DNA of 64,000 bases from CAVQGM01 sp963712065. Lineage in GTDB: Bacteria; Actinomycetota; Acidimicrobiia; Acidimicrobiales; Acidimicrobilacustridaceae. The stretch is from positions 558,001 to 622,000 of the forward strand of contig CAVQGM010000002.1 in NCBI GenBank assembly GCA_963712065.1. The letters are read 5' to 3'. A program made the translations under genes and the position numbers. A model generated the notes under the pieces. It saw only the letters and a program-made list of their open reading frames with translations. It was not told the DNA's origin and ran no database searches. Positions 9,221 through 18,276 of the stretch are shown here, one piece after another (within the stretch, counting starts at the first letter, position 1; the number at the start of each line of letters is the position of its first letter).

Positions 9221-10107
9221 AGGCCGACGGTGACGACGAGGTACTCGAGCTCTCGGTGATCCTTCCGACCTTCAACGGGGCAGAGACCATCGGTGCCCAA
9301 CTCGACGCGCTCCTCGCTCAGGGTGCGACCGTCTCGTGGGAGCTGGTGATCGTGGACAACGGCTCGACCGACCGCACCAGGGCGGTCGTGGAGCAGGTGA
9401 CGGGGCGCCAGGAGCGAGTGCGCGTGGTGGATGCGCCCGATGCGCACAACCTCAGCTACGTGCGGAACGTGGGAGCCGAGCGCGCGCGAGGTCGCGGCTT
9501 GGCGTTCGTCGATGACGACGACGTGGTCGCACCCGGGTGGATTGCGGCGATCGCCAGCGCGCTTCGCTCGCATGCCCTGGTGGCAAGTCGCCTCGAGTAC
9601 GGGCTGCTGAACGAGCCCGGGTCACTGGTCGGCCGTGGCCGATTCCAGACCGACCACGTCGAGGAGCTGTTCTCCCTGCCGATCCTGGCTGGGGCCGGGC
9701 ACGGTTGCCGACGCGATCTGTGGGAGCGGCTTGGCGGGAACGACGAGCGATTCGCCGAGACGGGCGAGGATTTCGACTTCGCCATGCGGGCGTACCGGTC
9801 CACCGGTGTGCGCCCCGTCCTCGTGGAGGACGCGGTCTACCACTACCGGCTCCGCACCGGCCTTCGGCAGGAGTTCCGCCAAGCTCGACGCTACGGCTCG
9901 TCGCACGCTCTGCTGTACCGAACGCACGCCAGCGGTTCGATGTCCGCCCGTGAGCGCCTCGCCGACGCCGGACGGGACTGGTGGTGGCTCCTCACTCGGC
10001 TTCCGCTCCTCGTTTGGCCGGAGCGGCGTACTCGCTGGGTCACGGTCCTCGGACGGCGGGTTGGCCGTATCGCCGGCTCCGTTCGCTACCGGGTGCTGCT
10101 GCCGTGA
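9217..10107 (+). CDS. GT2-family glycosyltransferase
   Basis: A GT-A inverting enzyme of about 296 residues: nucleotide-binding start LSVILPTFNGAETI, then VIVDNGSTDRT, the metal-binding DxD region AFVDDDDVVAPGW and the acceptor region ETGEDFDFAMRAY (the ED motif holds the presumed catalytic Asp). The start ATG at 9217 overlaps the upstream TGA as ATGA. The stop overlaps the downstream GTG. No TM segment was seen, so a soluble or peripheral protein is expected. It and the next gene share the same domain order and probably arose by duplication. Confidence 0.88.
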   Translation: MKADGDDEVLELSVILPTFNGAETIGAQLDALLAQGATVSWELVIVDNGSTDRTRAVVEQVTGRQERVRVVDAPDAHNLSYVRNVGAERARGRGLAFVDDDDVVAPGWIAAIASALRSHALVASRLEYGLLNEPGSLVGRGRFQTDHVEELFSLPILAGAGHGCRRDLWERLGGNDERFAETGEDFDFAMRAYRSTGVRPVLVEDAVYHYRLRTGLRQEFRQARRYGSSHALLYRTHASGSMSARERLADAGRDWWWLLTRLPLLVWPERRTRWVTVLGRRVGRIAGSVRYRVLLP

Positions 10108-10994
10108 ACGGGTCGTCACGATCGAGCCCCACCGGGGTGGACGTCACCGTCGTGGTCCCGGCACGCAACGCCGCCGCCACCATCGATCGGCAGCTCGCGG
10201 CGCTGCGCGATCAGTCGACGGACCGGGGGTTCGAGGTCGTGGTCGCCGACAACGGCTCGACCGACGGCACCCGTGCGGTGGTGGACTCGTTCCGCCGGTC
10301 CTGGCCGGAGCTGCGCTGGATCGATGCATCGACCGTGCGGGGCTCGTCCCACGCCCGGAACGTGGGTGCTCGTGCGGCTGTGGGTCGTGTGTTGGCATTC
10401 TGCGATGCCGACGACGAAGTCGGACCCGGGTGGCTCGACGCCGTCGTCGACCCGGTGGCGCCAGGGGTCATCGTGGGCGGGCCCCTGTTGCTCGATCGGC
10501 TGAACAGCCCCGAGGTGCAGCGCTGGCGGCCGCCCCGCAACGCCGAAGGGCTCTCGCGTGCCATGGACTTCCTCCCCTTCGTTCCGAGTGGCAACTTCGC
10601 CATCGAGCGCGACGCCTTCCTGCGGCTCGGTGGCTTCCGGGAGGACTACCCGAAGTCGCACGACGTCGAGTTCTCGTGGCGTGCCCAGCTGAACGGCTCC
10701 TCGTTGGTCTTCGCCCCGGCGGCGGCGGTCCAGTATCGCTACCGTTCCACCATGAGCAGCGCCTTCAGCCAAGCCGTCAAGAGCGGCCGAGCGACGGCAC
10801 AGCTCTACGCCGACTATCGAAATGAGGGCCTCACCACACGAGGAGTCGAGGTCGCGCTGCGAGACCTGGCGTGGCTCGTGTTGCGCGCCTATCTGGTCGT
10901 CGACCCACGTCGGCGCGCCGTGTGGATGAGGCGCTCGGGAGAAGCCATCGGTCGGGTGATCGGGTCCTGTCGGTTCCGAGTGGTGTACCTGTGA
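10104..10994 (+). CDS. GT2-family glycosyltransferase
   Basis: About 296 residues with VTVVVPARNAAATI, VVADNGSTDGT, a metal-binding stretch FCDADDEVGPGW and an acceptor-site stretch SHDVEFSWRAQL. It is the same length and domain order as the preceding gene, from which it starts by a 4-nt GTGA overlap, and it ends by another GTGA overlap with the methyltransferase. This tight coupling suggests these enzymes add consecutive residues of one repeat unit. Donor sugar unknown. Confidence 0.88.
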   Translation: MNGSSRSSPTGVDVTVVVPARNAAATIDRQLAALRDQSTDRGFEVVVADNGSTDGTRAVVDSFRRSWPELRWIDASTVRGSSHARNVGARAAVGRVLAFCDADDEVGPGWLDAVVDPVAPGVIVGGPLLLDRLNSPEVQRWRPPRNAEGLSRAMDFLPFVPSGNFAIERDAFLRLGGFREDYPKSHDVEFSWRAQLNGSSLVFAPAAAVQYRYRSTMSSAFSQAVKSGRATAQLYADYRNEGLTTRGVEVALRDLAWLVLRAYLVVDPRRRAVWMRRSGEAIGRVIGSCRFRVVYL

Positions 10995-11725
10995 GGCTGA
11001 GCGCCGCCTCCCAACGGGTCCGATACCGCCTTGCCTGTCTCCCCCGGTCGGCCAGGGAGGCCGATCGCCTGCTGCTCCTCGCCGGCACCCTGCGGCGCAT
11101 CGGTTGGACACGCTCGGTCCGTACGCGTCGTCCGGTCAGCGCCGACGGGGTGCCCCTTCCATGGCTCACCTACCCGGCGATCCACTGGCTGCACGCCTCG
11201 CTTCGCGGTGATGAGCGGACCTACGAGTTCGGGAGTGGCTCCTCGACGACCTGGCTGGCGGCGAGGACGGAAGCCGTGAGCAGCGTCGAACACGACCCGA
11301 GCTGGTACGAGGAGGTGCGTCGTGGGCTACCCCAGAACGCGGACGTCTCGCTCGTTCCGCCTTCGCAGTACGCGATGTCGATCGTGGGTCGTGGCCCCTT
11401 CGATCTCGTACTGGTCGACGGGATCTACCGCTCCGACTGCATCCGACAGGCCTCGGGGGAGCTGACGAACGAGGGCGCGATCGTCGTCGACAACAGCGAT
11501 CGACTGGACCTCCAAGGTGCGATGGAGGACCTCGCGGCCTCCGGCTTCGCTCGGATCGACTTCGCAGGGCCCGCCCCCGGCCTCACGAACTTCTCGTGCA
11601 CCAGCGTCCTCAGCCGGAGGTTCTCACGCTGGGGTGCCAGGCGACCTCCGACCGCGTGGGGAAACGCGGACGCACTCACGGGGATCGTCACGCCCCTGCG
11701 GAACGACGCGTGGTCACCTCGGTGA
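10991..11725 (+). CDS. Class I SAM-dependent methyltransferase-like protein
   Basis: 244 residues. The central Rossmann part reads TYEFGSGSSTTWLAA (motif I, SAM-binding GxGxx), SSVEHDPSWYEEV (the acidic residue after beta-2) and FDLVLVDGIYRSDCI with GAIVVDNSD (motifs post I and II). The pattern is that of Methyltransf_24-like O-methyltransferases found in polysaccharide loci. GTG at 10991 overlaps the upstream stop (GTGA). Its end converges on, and overlaps by about 12 bp, the reconstructed end of the minus-strand GT2 gene. Methylation of a sugar residue is inferred from context. Confidence 0.7.
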   Translation: MRLSAASQRVRYRLACLPRSAREADRLLLLAGTLRRIGWTRSVRTRRPVSADGVPLPWLTYPAIHWLHASLRGDERTYEFGSGSSTTWLAARTEAVSSVEHDPSWYEEVRRGLPQNADVSLVPPSQYAMSIVGRGPFDLVLVDGIYRSDCIRQASGELTNEGAIVVDNSDRLDLQGAMEDLAASGFARIDFAGPAPGLTNFSCTSVLSRRFSRWGARRPPTAWGNADALTGIVTPLRNDAWSPR

Positions 11726-12579
11726 GGGTCGCGGCATGAGGGCGACGCGCGCCAGTCGCGGTAGTGCTTGGGTTGGCGAGGGTCGGCTTGGAGCGCCCGG
11801 CCCAGAAGCCGCACCGCCTCCGACCGACGCCCGAGCTGCCACGCGTTCGTCCCGGCGATGGCCAGGTAGATGCCGAGCAGGTGCGGGTCGCGACGGAGAT
11901 GCTCCCCGTCCTCGTCGAGCAGGACCAAGGCTGACTCGTACCGCAACAGGGGAGAAGGGCCGTCGTCCCGACGACGAGTGGTCACGAGTGCTTCGTCGGT
12001 CCAGAGGTGGGGGAGGGGCTCACGCATCGCCCGGCCACCGAGACGGAGACCGAGGTCGGTGTTCTCGCTGAACCGGAGACCTTCTCGGAACGAGCCCACC
12101 GATTCCAGAAGGCCTCGGTTGATGGCGTAGGTGCCGGCCATGAACTGGGCGTGGAGGTGACCGAAGGCGGGACCGAGTGGGCGAGGTGGCTGGGTCATGC
12201 GGCGGCCGTCCTCCCAGACGAGGACCTGTCCGCACGACGCCAGATCCGCGCCTCGCCGGCGGGCCTCCACGAGGTAGCAGAGCCAGCCTTCCGACGCGAT
12301 GTCGTCACTGTCGAGGAACGTGATGAAGTCGCTGGTGGCCACGGCGATCCCTGCGTTCCGAGCGGAGCACACGCCTTGGTTCGACTGGCGGACGAGTCGA
12401 ACCCGTTCGTCGTCCACCATCGCCACGCGGTCGACGGTGTCGTCGGTCGATCCGTCGTCCACCACGATGAGCTCGAAGTCGGCCATCTCTTGGGCGAGCA
12501 CGCTGGCGATCGCCTCGGTCACGAGCTGTGCCCGGTCGAACGTGGGGATCACGACCGAGATCGCGGGGGCTGGGCTCAC
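11714..12579 (-). CDS. GT2-family glycosyltransferase, frameshifted near the C-terminus
   Basis: Start GTG at 12579 overlaps the stop of the upstream GT2 copy (GTGA). The N-terminus ISVVIPTFDRAQLV and the motifs VVDDGSTDDT and FLDSDDIASEGWL are classical GT2, followed by NTDLGLRLGGRA as the acceptor-binding acidic region. The C-terminal part (GTNAWQLGRRSEAVRLLGRALQ) resembles a TPR-like tail. As given, the frame runs on over the methyltransferase gene. Restoring one missing C near 11750 gives HYRDLARVALMPRP and a TGA at 11714, just short of the convergent gene, which I consider the real end. Confidence 0.75.
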
Positions 12580-13481
12580 CACGGGTCGAGTCTCCGGCCG
12601 AGGCGGCCTCGGAGGCCGTCGAGGATGGCGCGGGTGTTGAGGCGGAGGTGGGCGAGGGCGTGGCTGGGTTCGACGGGCAGGTTGGCGATCGGCTTGCCGA
12701 TGCCACGCGTGGCGGCAACGCGCAGGGCCGTCGAGGTTCGGTGGTTCATGCGCAGGACGTGGATCTGGTTGCGGAGGCTGTAGTAGCGGCGCCAGTCGAG
12801 TGGGCGGAGCCGGCCTCGGGGGCCTGCGGTCGTGGCCGACTGCCGGCCGAGCCGCCGCCACAGCACCGGGTCGGCGCGCAGCTCGTAGCCGGCCCGCCGC
12901 AACCGCAGGCCGTACTCGAGCTCCGACGATCCGTAGAAGAGGTCGGTGTCGAAGACGCCGACGTCTCGGACGGCGCTCACGCGGTAGGCGGGGTAGACGT
13001 TGGTGGGGACGTAGTCGACGGGGACGGGTGCGGTGGCGATCTCTTCGTCGGGGATGCGTCGGAGTCGTCCGGTGCGCCAGTCGTAGCGGGCGCCGACGGC
13101 GCCGACGGCGCCGATGCGGGGGTTGGCGGTGTGTTGCTCGACGGCGAAGCGGAGGAGCTGTTCGAACACGTCGGGGCCCATCTCGGTGCGGTCGTCGTCG
13201 AGTCTGGTGATCCAGTCGTGGTCGGCGGCGCGGGCGAGGAGGTGGCGCATGCCGAGGGCGGTGCCGCCGGCGGGGCCGAGGTTCTCCGGGGAGCGGACGT
13301 ACTGCACCGGCTCGCCGTCACGGGTGAGGTCGGTGACGAGGTGCTCGACATCGTCGCTGCCTTCGTTGTCGACCACGACGATCAGGTCGGGGCGTCGGGT
13401 CTGGGCCAGCGCCAGTGCCAACGTCCGCGCCACCGTCGGCCGTCGGAACGTCACGATCACACACCACAACCTCGGGCCCAT
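12576..13481 (-). CDS. GlfT-like GT2 glycosyltransferase, repeat copy A
   Basis: 301 residues starting MGPRLWCVIVTFRRPTV. Motifs are VVVDNEGSDD, the GlfT2-type NLGPAGGTALGMRHLL loop, the DxD region WITRLDDDRTEM and GSSELEYGLRLRRAGYE for acceptor or catalysis. This subgroup includes galactofuranosyl- and rhamnosyl-type transferases of actinobacteria. From the Leu(TTG) codon of the RLWCV segment to the last Trp codon it appears identical to copy B, 1,010 bp away. Only the first few residues and the stop codon (TGA here, TAG in B) differ. The stop overlaps the downstream GT2 gene by GTGA. Confidence 0.85.
   Translation of the reverse strand: MGPRLWCVIVTFRRPTVARTLALALAQTRRPDLIVVVDNEGSDDVEHLVTDLTRDGEPVQYVRSPENLGPAGGTALGMRHLLARAADHDWITRLDDDRTEMGPDVFEQLLRFAVEQHTANPRIGAVGAVGARYDWRTGRLRRIPDEEIATAPVPVDYVPTNVYPAYRVSAVRDVGVFDTDLFYGSSELEYGLRLRRAGYELRADPVLWRRLGRQSATTAGPRGRLRPLDWRRYYSLRNQIHVLRMNHRTSTALRVAATRGIGKPIANLPVEPSHALAHLRLNTRAILDGLRGRLGRRLDPW
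12578..13469. repeat. 892-bp direct repeat, copy A
   Basis: Matches 13588-14479 at a constant offset of 1,010 bp with no difference noticed by eye. The borders are set by mismatches at 12577/13587 and 13470/14480. The unit covers a GT2 coding region almost exactly, with a 118-bp unique spacer (13470-13587) between copies. Confidence 0.93.
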
Positions 13482-13585
13482 GACTGGCTCGCCCACCTCC
13501 CCGCCTCGGTGCCGTCCTGGCCTCCGCCCGCCGTCGGGCGTGCCGTTCCGGTCCCGTGGCGGCGCGCCGAACTCGGCGACCCTCT

Positions 13586-14524
13586 CTACCACGGGTCGAG
13601 TCTCCGGCCGAGGCGGCCTCGGAGGCCGTCGAGGATGGCGCGGGTGTTGAGGCGGAGGTGGGCGAGGGCGTGGCTGGGTTCGACGGGCAGGTTGGCGATC
13701 GGCTTGCCGATGCCACGCGTGGCGGCAACGCGCAGGGCCGTCGAGGTTCGGTGGTTCATGCGCAGGACGTGGATCTGGTTGCGGAGGCTGTAGTAGCGGC
13801 GCCAGTCGAGTGGGCGGAGCCGGCCTCGGGGGCCTGCGGTCGTGGCCGACTGCCGGCCGAGCCGCCGCCACAGCACCGGGTCGGCGCGCAGCTCGTAGCC
13901 GGCCCGCCGCAACCGCAGGCCGTACTCGAGCTCCGACGATCCGTAGAAGAGGTCGGTGTCGAAGACGCCGACGTCTCGGACGGCGCTCACGCGGTAGGCG
14001 GGGTAGACGTTGGTGGGGACGTAGTCGACGGGGACGGGTGCGGTGGCGATCTCTTCGTCGGGGATGCGTCGGAGTCGTCCGGTGCGCCAGTCGTAGCGGG
14101 CGCCGACGGCGCCGACGGCGCCGATGCGGGGGTTGGCGGTGTGTTGCTCGACGGCGAAGCGGAGGAGCTGTTCGAACACGTCGGGGCCCATCTCGGTGCG
14201 GTCGTCGTCGAGTCTGGTGATCCAGTCGTGGTCGGCGGCGCGGGCGAGGAGGTGGCGCATGCCGAGGGCGGTGCCGCCGGCGGGGCCGAGGTTCTCCGGG
14301 GAGCGGACGTACTGCACCGGCTCGCCGTCACGGGTGAGGTCGGTGACGAGGTGCTCGACATCGTCGCTGCCTTCGTTGTCGACCACGACGATCAGGTCGG
14401 GGCGTCGGGTCTGGGCCAGCGCCAGTGCCAACGTCCGCGCCACCGTCGGCCGTCGGAACGTCACGATCACACACCACAATCGCGGTGCGATGCCCTGGGG
14501 CGGGCCGCCTGTTACGTCTCGCAC
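13586..14524 (-). CDS. GlfT-like GT2 glycosyltransferase, repeat copy B
   Basis: The same enzyme as copy A from RLWCVIVTF to GRRLDPW, with its own start region. GTG at 14524 gives VRDVTGGPPQGIAP before the shared part and overlaps the end of the upstream FkbM gene by 13 nt. A TTG at the first shared codon is an alternative start. The stop is TAG at 13586-13588. Catalytic motifs (VVVDNEGSDD, DDDRTEM, NLGPAGG) are intact in both copies, so both could be active. Start position is uncertain. Confidence 0.82.
   Translation of the reverse strand: MRDVTGGPPQGIAPRLWCVIVTFRRPTVARTLALALAQTRRPDLIVVVDNEGSDDVEHLVTDLTRDGEPVQYVRSPENLGPAGGTALGMRHLLARAADHDWITRLDDDRTEMGPDVFEQLLRFAVEQHTANPRIGAVGAVGARYDWRTGRLRRIPDEEIATAPVPVDYVPTNVYPAYRVSAVRDVGVFDTDLFYGSSELEYGLRLRRAGYELRADPVLWRRLGRQSATTAGPRGRLRPLDWRRYYSLRNQIHVLRMNHRTSTALRVAATRGIGKPIANLPVEPSHALAHLRLNTRAILDGLRGRLGRRLDPW
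13588..14479. repeat. 892-bp direct repeat, copy B
   Basis: The second copy of the unit at 12578-13469, in the same orientation. Flanking sequences of the two copies are unrelated. A recent duplication, gene conversion or an assembly artefact are all possible. Confidence 0.93.
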
Positions 14525-15375
14525 CGGGCGTCGGCGCCACGTCGCGCCGCGAAGAAGTCCTCTCCCCGCACGATCTCGATCTCGAAGTCCTGTGTTGCCT
14601 CGATGAACGCGCGGGTGCAGCCGGGCCGGAACCGGTCGTGCAGCTCGGCGACGACGGCGTCGACCTTCGGCATCCAAGATGCCGACGAGCGGAGGACCTC
14701 CAGCTCACCGCCTTCGATGTCGAGCTTGAGCAGGCCGATGCGATCGATGTCGTAGTCCGAGATGAGCTGGTCGACGGTGAGGCACGGGACGGAGGTGACT
14801 GCTCGCGATTCCGACCAGCGTCGGTCGGCGCGTTGCACCTGGATGCCCCACGATCCGATGCCGGGGTCGACGACGAGCGCGTCGCCGGGTTCGTCGCTCA
14901 GCGCCGCCCGGAGCGGCACCACGTTGGCCTGGTGGGCCGTGTTGCGAACGAGCATCCGGAAGTTCTCCTCGTCGGGCTCGATGGCGATCACGTTGGCCCT
15001 CGGGTAGGTCGTGGCGAACCACGTGGCCGAGTAGCCGACGTTGGCGCCGGCGTCGATGATCCAGGCCGGGTCGATCACCGGGTCGAAGGCGTAGCAACGA
15101 TCGCCGAACACGTGGATGAACGTCGGCAGGTCGGTCTCTCGGCGGCCGAGCCGCACGGCCTGGCTGGGACCACCACCAGGCGGTGTCACGGCTCGCTCGG
15201 ACGAGGCGGCCCGGAGGTCGCGCATCCCGAGCGCGAGCCCGGGACAAGGGCCGAGGCCGGTGGCCGCCCGATGGAGGTTCCTCGTCGCAAACGCTGCTCG
15301 AGCGACGAGCCGAGCGACGGAGCGTTCGACCTTGCCGGTCGTCCTCCGGCCCGTGTGCGGCCTTGCGGTGTTCAT
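14512..15375 (-). CDS. FkbM-family methyltransferase
   Basis: 287 residues. Residues from about 100 form the SAM fold: WIIDAGANVGYSATWFA (motif I), VIAIEPDEENFRML (acidic ribose-binding residue) and IGLLKLDIEGGELEVL, the DIEGxE signature typical of the FkbM family. FkbM-type enzymes O-methylate sugars or macrolides. In polysaccharide loci they cap or decorate glycans. The first 90 residues are basic and poorly conserved-looking. It lies directly upstream of GT2 copy B (13-nt overlap if the GTG at 14524 is used), so co-transcription is likely. Confidence 0.88.
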   Translation of the reverse strand: MNTARPHTGRRTTGKVERSVARLVARAAFATRNLHRAATGLGPCPGLALGMRDLRAASSERAVTPPGGGPSQAVRLGRRETDLPTFIHVFGDRCYAFDPVIDPAWIIDAGANVGYSATWFATTYPRANVIAIEPDEENFRMLVRNTAHQANVVPLRAALSDEPGDALVVDPGIGSWGIQVQRADRRWSESRAVTSVPCLTVDQLISDYDIDRIGLLKLDIEGGELEVLRSSASWMPKVDAVVAELHDRFRPGCTRAFIEATQDFEIEIVRGEDFFAARRGADARCET

Positions 15376-15514
15376 GGCGACAGTCTGGCCGAGCGCCGGG
15401 GTCCGCCGGACATCGTCTCAGTTCGGCGATCGTCGATGGGGACCCGGCGACCCAGACGATGACGGCGAGGTTGGGGTTCGCCTTCGCCCGGGCCTCCGAT
15501 GATCCTGCTCGGGA

Positions 15515-15520
15515 TACGAT
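15515..15520 (+). promoter_or_regulatory. -10 element TACGAT of a leaderless methyltransferase gene
   Basis: TACGAT lies 6 nt before the GTG at 15527. No Shine-Dalgarno sequence is present, so transcription would begin at or next to the start codon. The same geometry recurs at least nine more times in the window. Confidence 0.5.
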
Positions 15521-15526
15521 TCCCAC

Positions 15527-16204
15527 GTGACTGACCCCGAGCGAATCGGTGTGCTCCAAGCCGCCCTCGATCGCCGCTCCGATGCGGTCTATCTCGAGAT
15601 CGGCGTGTCGAAAGGCGTTACGTTTCGGGCGATCCGGGCCGGCACCAAGCTCGCTGTCGATCCGCACTTCAGGTTCCGGAAGCCGCTGCTGGCCGAGTTG
15701 CGTACGAGGGTGAGGCGGAAGACCGGCGACCACTACTTCGAAGTGACGAGCGACGAGTTCTTCACGAAGCGAGCAGACCCCGTGCTCGGACGACGCCACA
15801 TCGACGTCGCCTTCGTGGACGGACTGCACGAGTGGCGGCAGGCGCTCAGCGACGTCGACCATGTGCTCGCGAGACTCGCCCCCGACGGATTGATCCTCCT
15901 GCACGACTGCAACCCAACGTCCGAGCCGGCTGCGGCACCATCGCTCGAGGAGGCGAAGCGTCACCCCGGCTTCACCGGTGCCTGGAACGGTGACGTCTAT
16001 CGGGCGATCATCGCTCTTCGACGCCGAGGGGGTGTCGAAGCCTACGTTCTCGACGTGGACCAAGGCCTTGGTGTCGTCATCCCAGCCGCTGACGTGCCAC
16101 CGGCAACGGACCTCCCGCCGCCAGAGTCGGTTTCCTACGCAGACCTCGAGGCCCGACGCGAGCACCTACTCGACCTGCGCCGTTTCGAGGGGGTCCCGGC
16201 GTAG
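15527..16204 (+). CDS. Class I SAM methyltransferase (Methyltransf_24-like)
   Basis: 225 residues from a leaderless-type GTG. It reads VYLEIGVSKGVTFRAI (motif I), KLAVDPHFRFRKP (acidic residue after beta-2), IDVAFVDGLHEWRQAL and GLILLHDCNP, the pattern of small O-methyltransferases that act on glycans or nucleotide-linked sugars. It stands alone between divergent FkbM and convergent acetyltransferase genes. The catalytic target is unknown. Confidence 0.78.
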   Translation: MTDPERIGVLQAALDRRSDAVYLEIGVSKGVTFRAIRAGTKLAVDPHFRFRKPLLAELRTRVRRKTGDHYFEVTSDEFFTKRADPVLGRRHIDVAFVDGLHEWRQALSDVDHVLARLAPDGLILLHDCNPTSEPAAAPSLEEAKRHPGFTGAWNGDVYRAIIALRRRGGVEAYVLDVDQGLGVVIPAADVPPATDLPPPESVSYADLEARREHLLDLRRFEGVPA

Positions 16205-16296
16205 GGCGGCCACGGGCGAGCGGCCCGCCCTGGCGACCTTCGGTGGACCGAGGCCTTGGACAACCCGCAATAGCCGTGTGTGAGAAGGACTTCGAC

Positions 16297-16923
16297 CTAG
16301 GGCGAGTTCCCATCGGCCGCAGCCTGAGCCCATTGCAGGAAGCCGTCGATGTCCGGCGCACACAACCGGTCCGCCGCTGCAATGACTTCGTCGTCCGGCC
16401 AGTCCCACCATCGCACGTCGAGCAGCCGGGCGATCTGGCTCTCACTGAAGCGAAACCTCACGAGGCGCGCAGGATTGCCACCGACGATCCCGTACGGGGG
16501 CACGTCGGCGAGGACGACGGCCCCCTCACCGATCACGGCCCCGTGGCCTATGTTGACGCCGCTGTGTATGCGTGCGTGGTTGGCGATCCACACGTCGCTC
16601 CCGATGATCACATCACCCTTGGTCGAGGGGTGCCCATCGCGACCAGCCCCCGGTAGCCCGAACTTGATGCGCAGGGGATAGGTCGTCACCCAGTCGGTCC
16701 GGTGGTCACCACCCGTGTAGATCTCGACGTCGGCAGCGATCGAGCAGTACGACCCGATCTCCACCCGTCCTGCATTTGCCCAAACGAGGATGATCGGCTC
16801 GCCATAGGTGTGAGCGCCGACCTCCAGGACTCCGGCCATCCTGAGCTGGCAGTTCCGGCTCGCGGGCGTCGGAGCGTCCGAGCGGAGCAGGTTCCTCCTC
16901 ACGGCTGCCAATCGCGCTCTCAT
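16297..16923 (-). CDS. CatB/XAT-type hexapeptide acetyltransferase
   Basis: 208 residues, left-handed beta-helix: repeated hexapeptides such as IGSYCSIAADVEI, IGSDVWIANHARIHSGVNIG and IGEGAVVLADVPPYGIVGG. The inserted loop GGDHRTDWVTTYPLR contains a His that in xenobiotic/virginiamycin-type acetyltransferases acts as general base. The C-terminal helix reads LLDVRWWDWPDDEVIAAADRL. ATG at 16923 is preceded by GGAGG, and upstream in-frame Mets only read through a short tandem repeat. O-acetylation of a polysaccharide sugar is the likely role. Confidence 0.85.
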   Translation of the reverse strand: MRARLAAVRRNLLRSDAPTPASRNCQLRMAGVLEVGAHTYGEPIILVWANAGRVEIGSYCSIAADVEIYTGGDHRTDWVTTYPLRIKFGLPGAGRDGHPSTKGDVIIGSDVWIANHARIHSGVNIGHGAVIGEGAVVLADVPPYGIVGGNPARLVRFRFSESQIARLLDVRWWDWPDDEVIAAADRLCAPDIDGFLQWAQAAADGNSP

Positions 16924-16942
16924 AGTCCTCCGGTGGCCATCG

Positions 16943-16976
16943 TCGGCAGTCGGCAGTCGGCAGTCGGCAGTCGGCA
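16943..16976. repeat. Heptanucleotide tandem repeat upstream of the acetyltransferase gene
   Basis: Four full copies plus six bases of the unit TCGGCAG, about 20 bp upstream of the acetyltransferase ATG. A 7-bp unit is not a multiple of three, so slippage would alter leader spacing, or the frame if an upstream start were used. Confidence 0.85.
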
Positions 16977-17053
16977 TTCGTGGCATCCGGGCGAGGGTAG
17001 ACGTCGACCGAGGGACGGTCTCGACGGTGTGTGGGGGGAATGACGGCGACGGG

Positions 17054-18248
17054 TCAGCTGGATGAGGTGGCTCGGCTCGTCCTGGCGACGTCGACATAGA
17101 GCGCTGCCATCGAGTCGGCGGCCCTGCCCAACGTGAACCGCTCGAGGGCATCGTGACGGCCCTCCCGCCGCAGGCGGGAGGCGAGCTGCGGATTGTCGAG
17201 CACGGACGCCAGGCCGGCCGCGAACGCCTCGGGGCGCCCCGGAGGTACGAGCACGGCGTTCGAGCCGGTACGCAAGACGCCCCGCACCCCGTCGACGGCG
17301 GTGGCGACCACGGGGACACCGAGCGCCATCGCCTCGAGCGCTGCGCCTGCCGTGCCTTCGAATCGCGACGAGATCGCAAGAACGTCGCTTGCGACGAGGA
17401 GATCTGGCACGTCACGCCGATGTCCGAGGAGGTGGACGTGCGCGGCCGCCGCCGGATCGGCCCTGAGCGCGCGCGTCGATGTCGGCGGATGCGTTGCCCT
17501 CCCGGCCGGCGATGAGCACGACGACGTCCGGGTGCGTCTGCGCCAGCAATGGCGTCGCCCTGACCAGATCCACCTGTGCCTTCTGGTGCTCCTGACGTCC
17601 GAGGTTGAGGACGACGGGCGCGGTGTCGGGTATGTTCAGCTTGGCGCGCACCCGAACCCGGGCATCGTCGGTCGGAGCGAGGGCGGCGAGGTCTCGGCCC
17701 CGCTCGGCGACCCGGACTTTGGCGCGAGGGACGCGCAGCGCACGTGCGTTGGCGAGCGCCACACCTTCGGAGACGGCGTGGAAGCGATCGACGAAGAGGC
17801 GCCCCGTCACGGCGTCGACCGCCTGGATCGCGCGCAGCTTCCACGGCGTCACGAGAGGATCGGCGAGCCGCGCAGGGTCATACGGGGTGCTCACGAAGCT
17901 GGAGACGACGGCGGACCCCGTCCTCCATGCCGCGAGACGGCCCGCCAGATCGGCGTCGAACAGGGCGGTGTGGACCACGTCCGGTCGTCGGGTCCGGATG
18001 AGTCGCCGGAGCTCGAGCATCTGTGACCACCCGCGCCGGGCATCGAGTCGGATCACCTCGACGCCCAGGCGACGCGCCCCTTCGTCGAGGGACGGGTCTG
18101 CGTCGCGCAGCGTCACGATGGTGGTGTGGACGCCTCGCCGTGCGAGATGAGGGACCAGCAGCAGCGTCGACGTCTCGGTTCCGCCGGGGGCGAGCGAGTT
18201 GATGACGAACAGGACCCTCAGGTCGTTCACTGGGGCGTGCTCTTCCAC
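17054..18248 (-). CDS. GT4-family glycosyltransferase, one frameshift
   Basis: GT-B protein. The N-terminal domain starts VLFVINSLAPGGTETSTLLL, a typical glycine-rich GT4 opening. The C-terminal domain has VVLNLGRQEHQKAQVDLV and, after the frameshift, DLLVASDVLAISSRFEGTAGAALEAMALGVPVVAT with the E(x7)E pair. One extra G near 17450 moves the reading frame; removing it joins DIDARAQ to ADPAAAAHVHLLGHRRD. The start is GTG at 18248. A TAACGT box 10 nt upstream suggests a near-leaderless transcript, back to back with the GT2 gene at 18292. Confidence 0.82.
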
Positions 18249-18276
18249 GGTTGAATCGACGTTAGCGGTTGGGCCC

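Noticed and set aside
12528..14755. Plus-strand repeat-containing open frames over the duplicated GT2 genes
   Set aside because: They duplicate only because the DNA is duplicated; the GT2 motifs lie on the minus strand.
16205..16245. Intrinsic terminator between convergent methyltransferase and acetyltransferase genes
   Set aside because: A GGGCGG/CCGCCC pairing is possible but the loop is long and there is no T tract.
16943..16976. CRISPR array
   Set aside because: The repeat unit is 7 bp with no spacers. No 25-40 bp regularly spaced repeats or cas genes were seen anywhere in the window.
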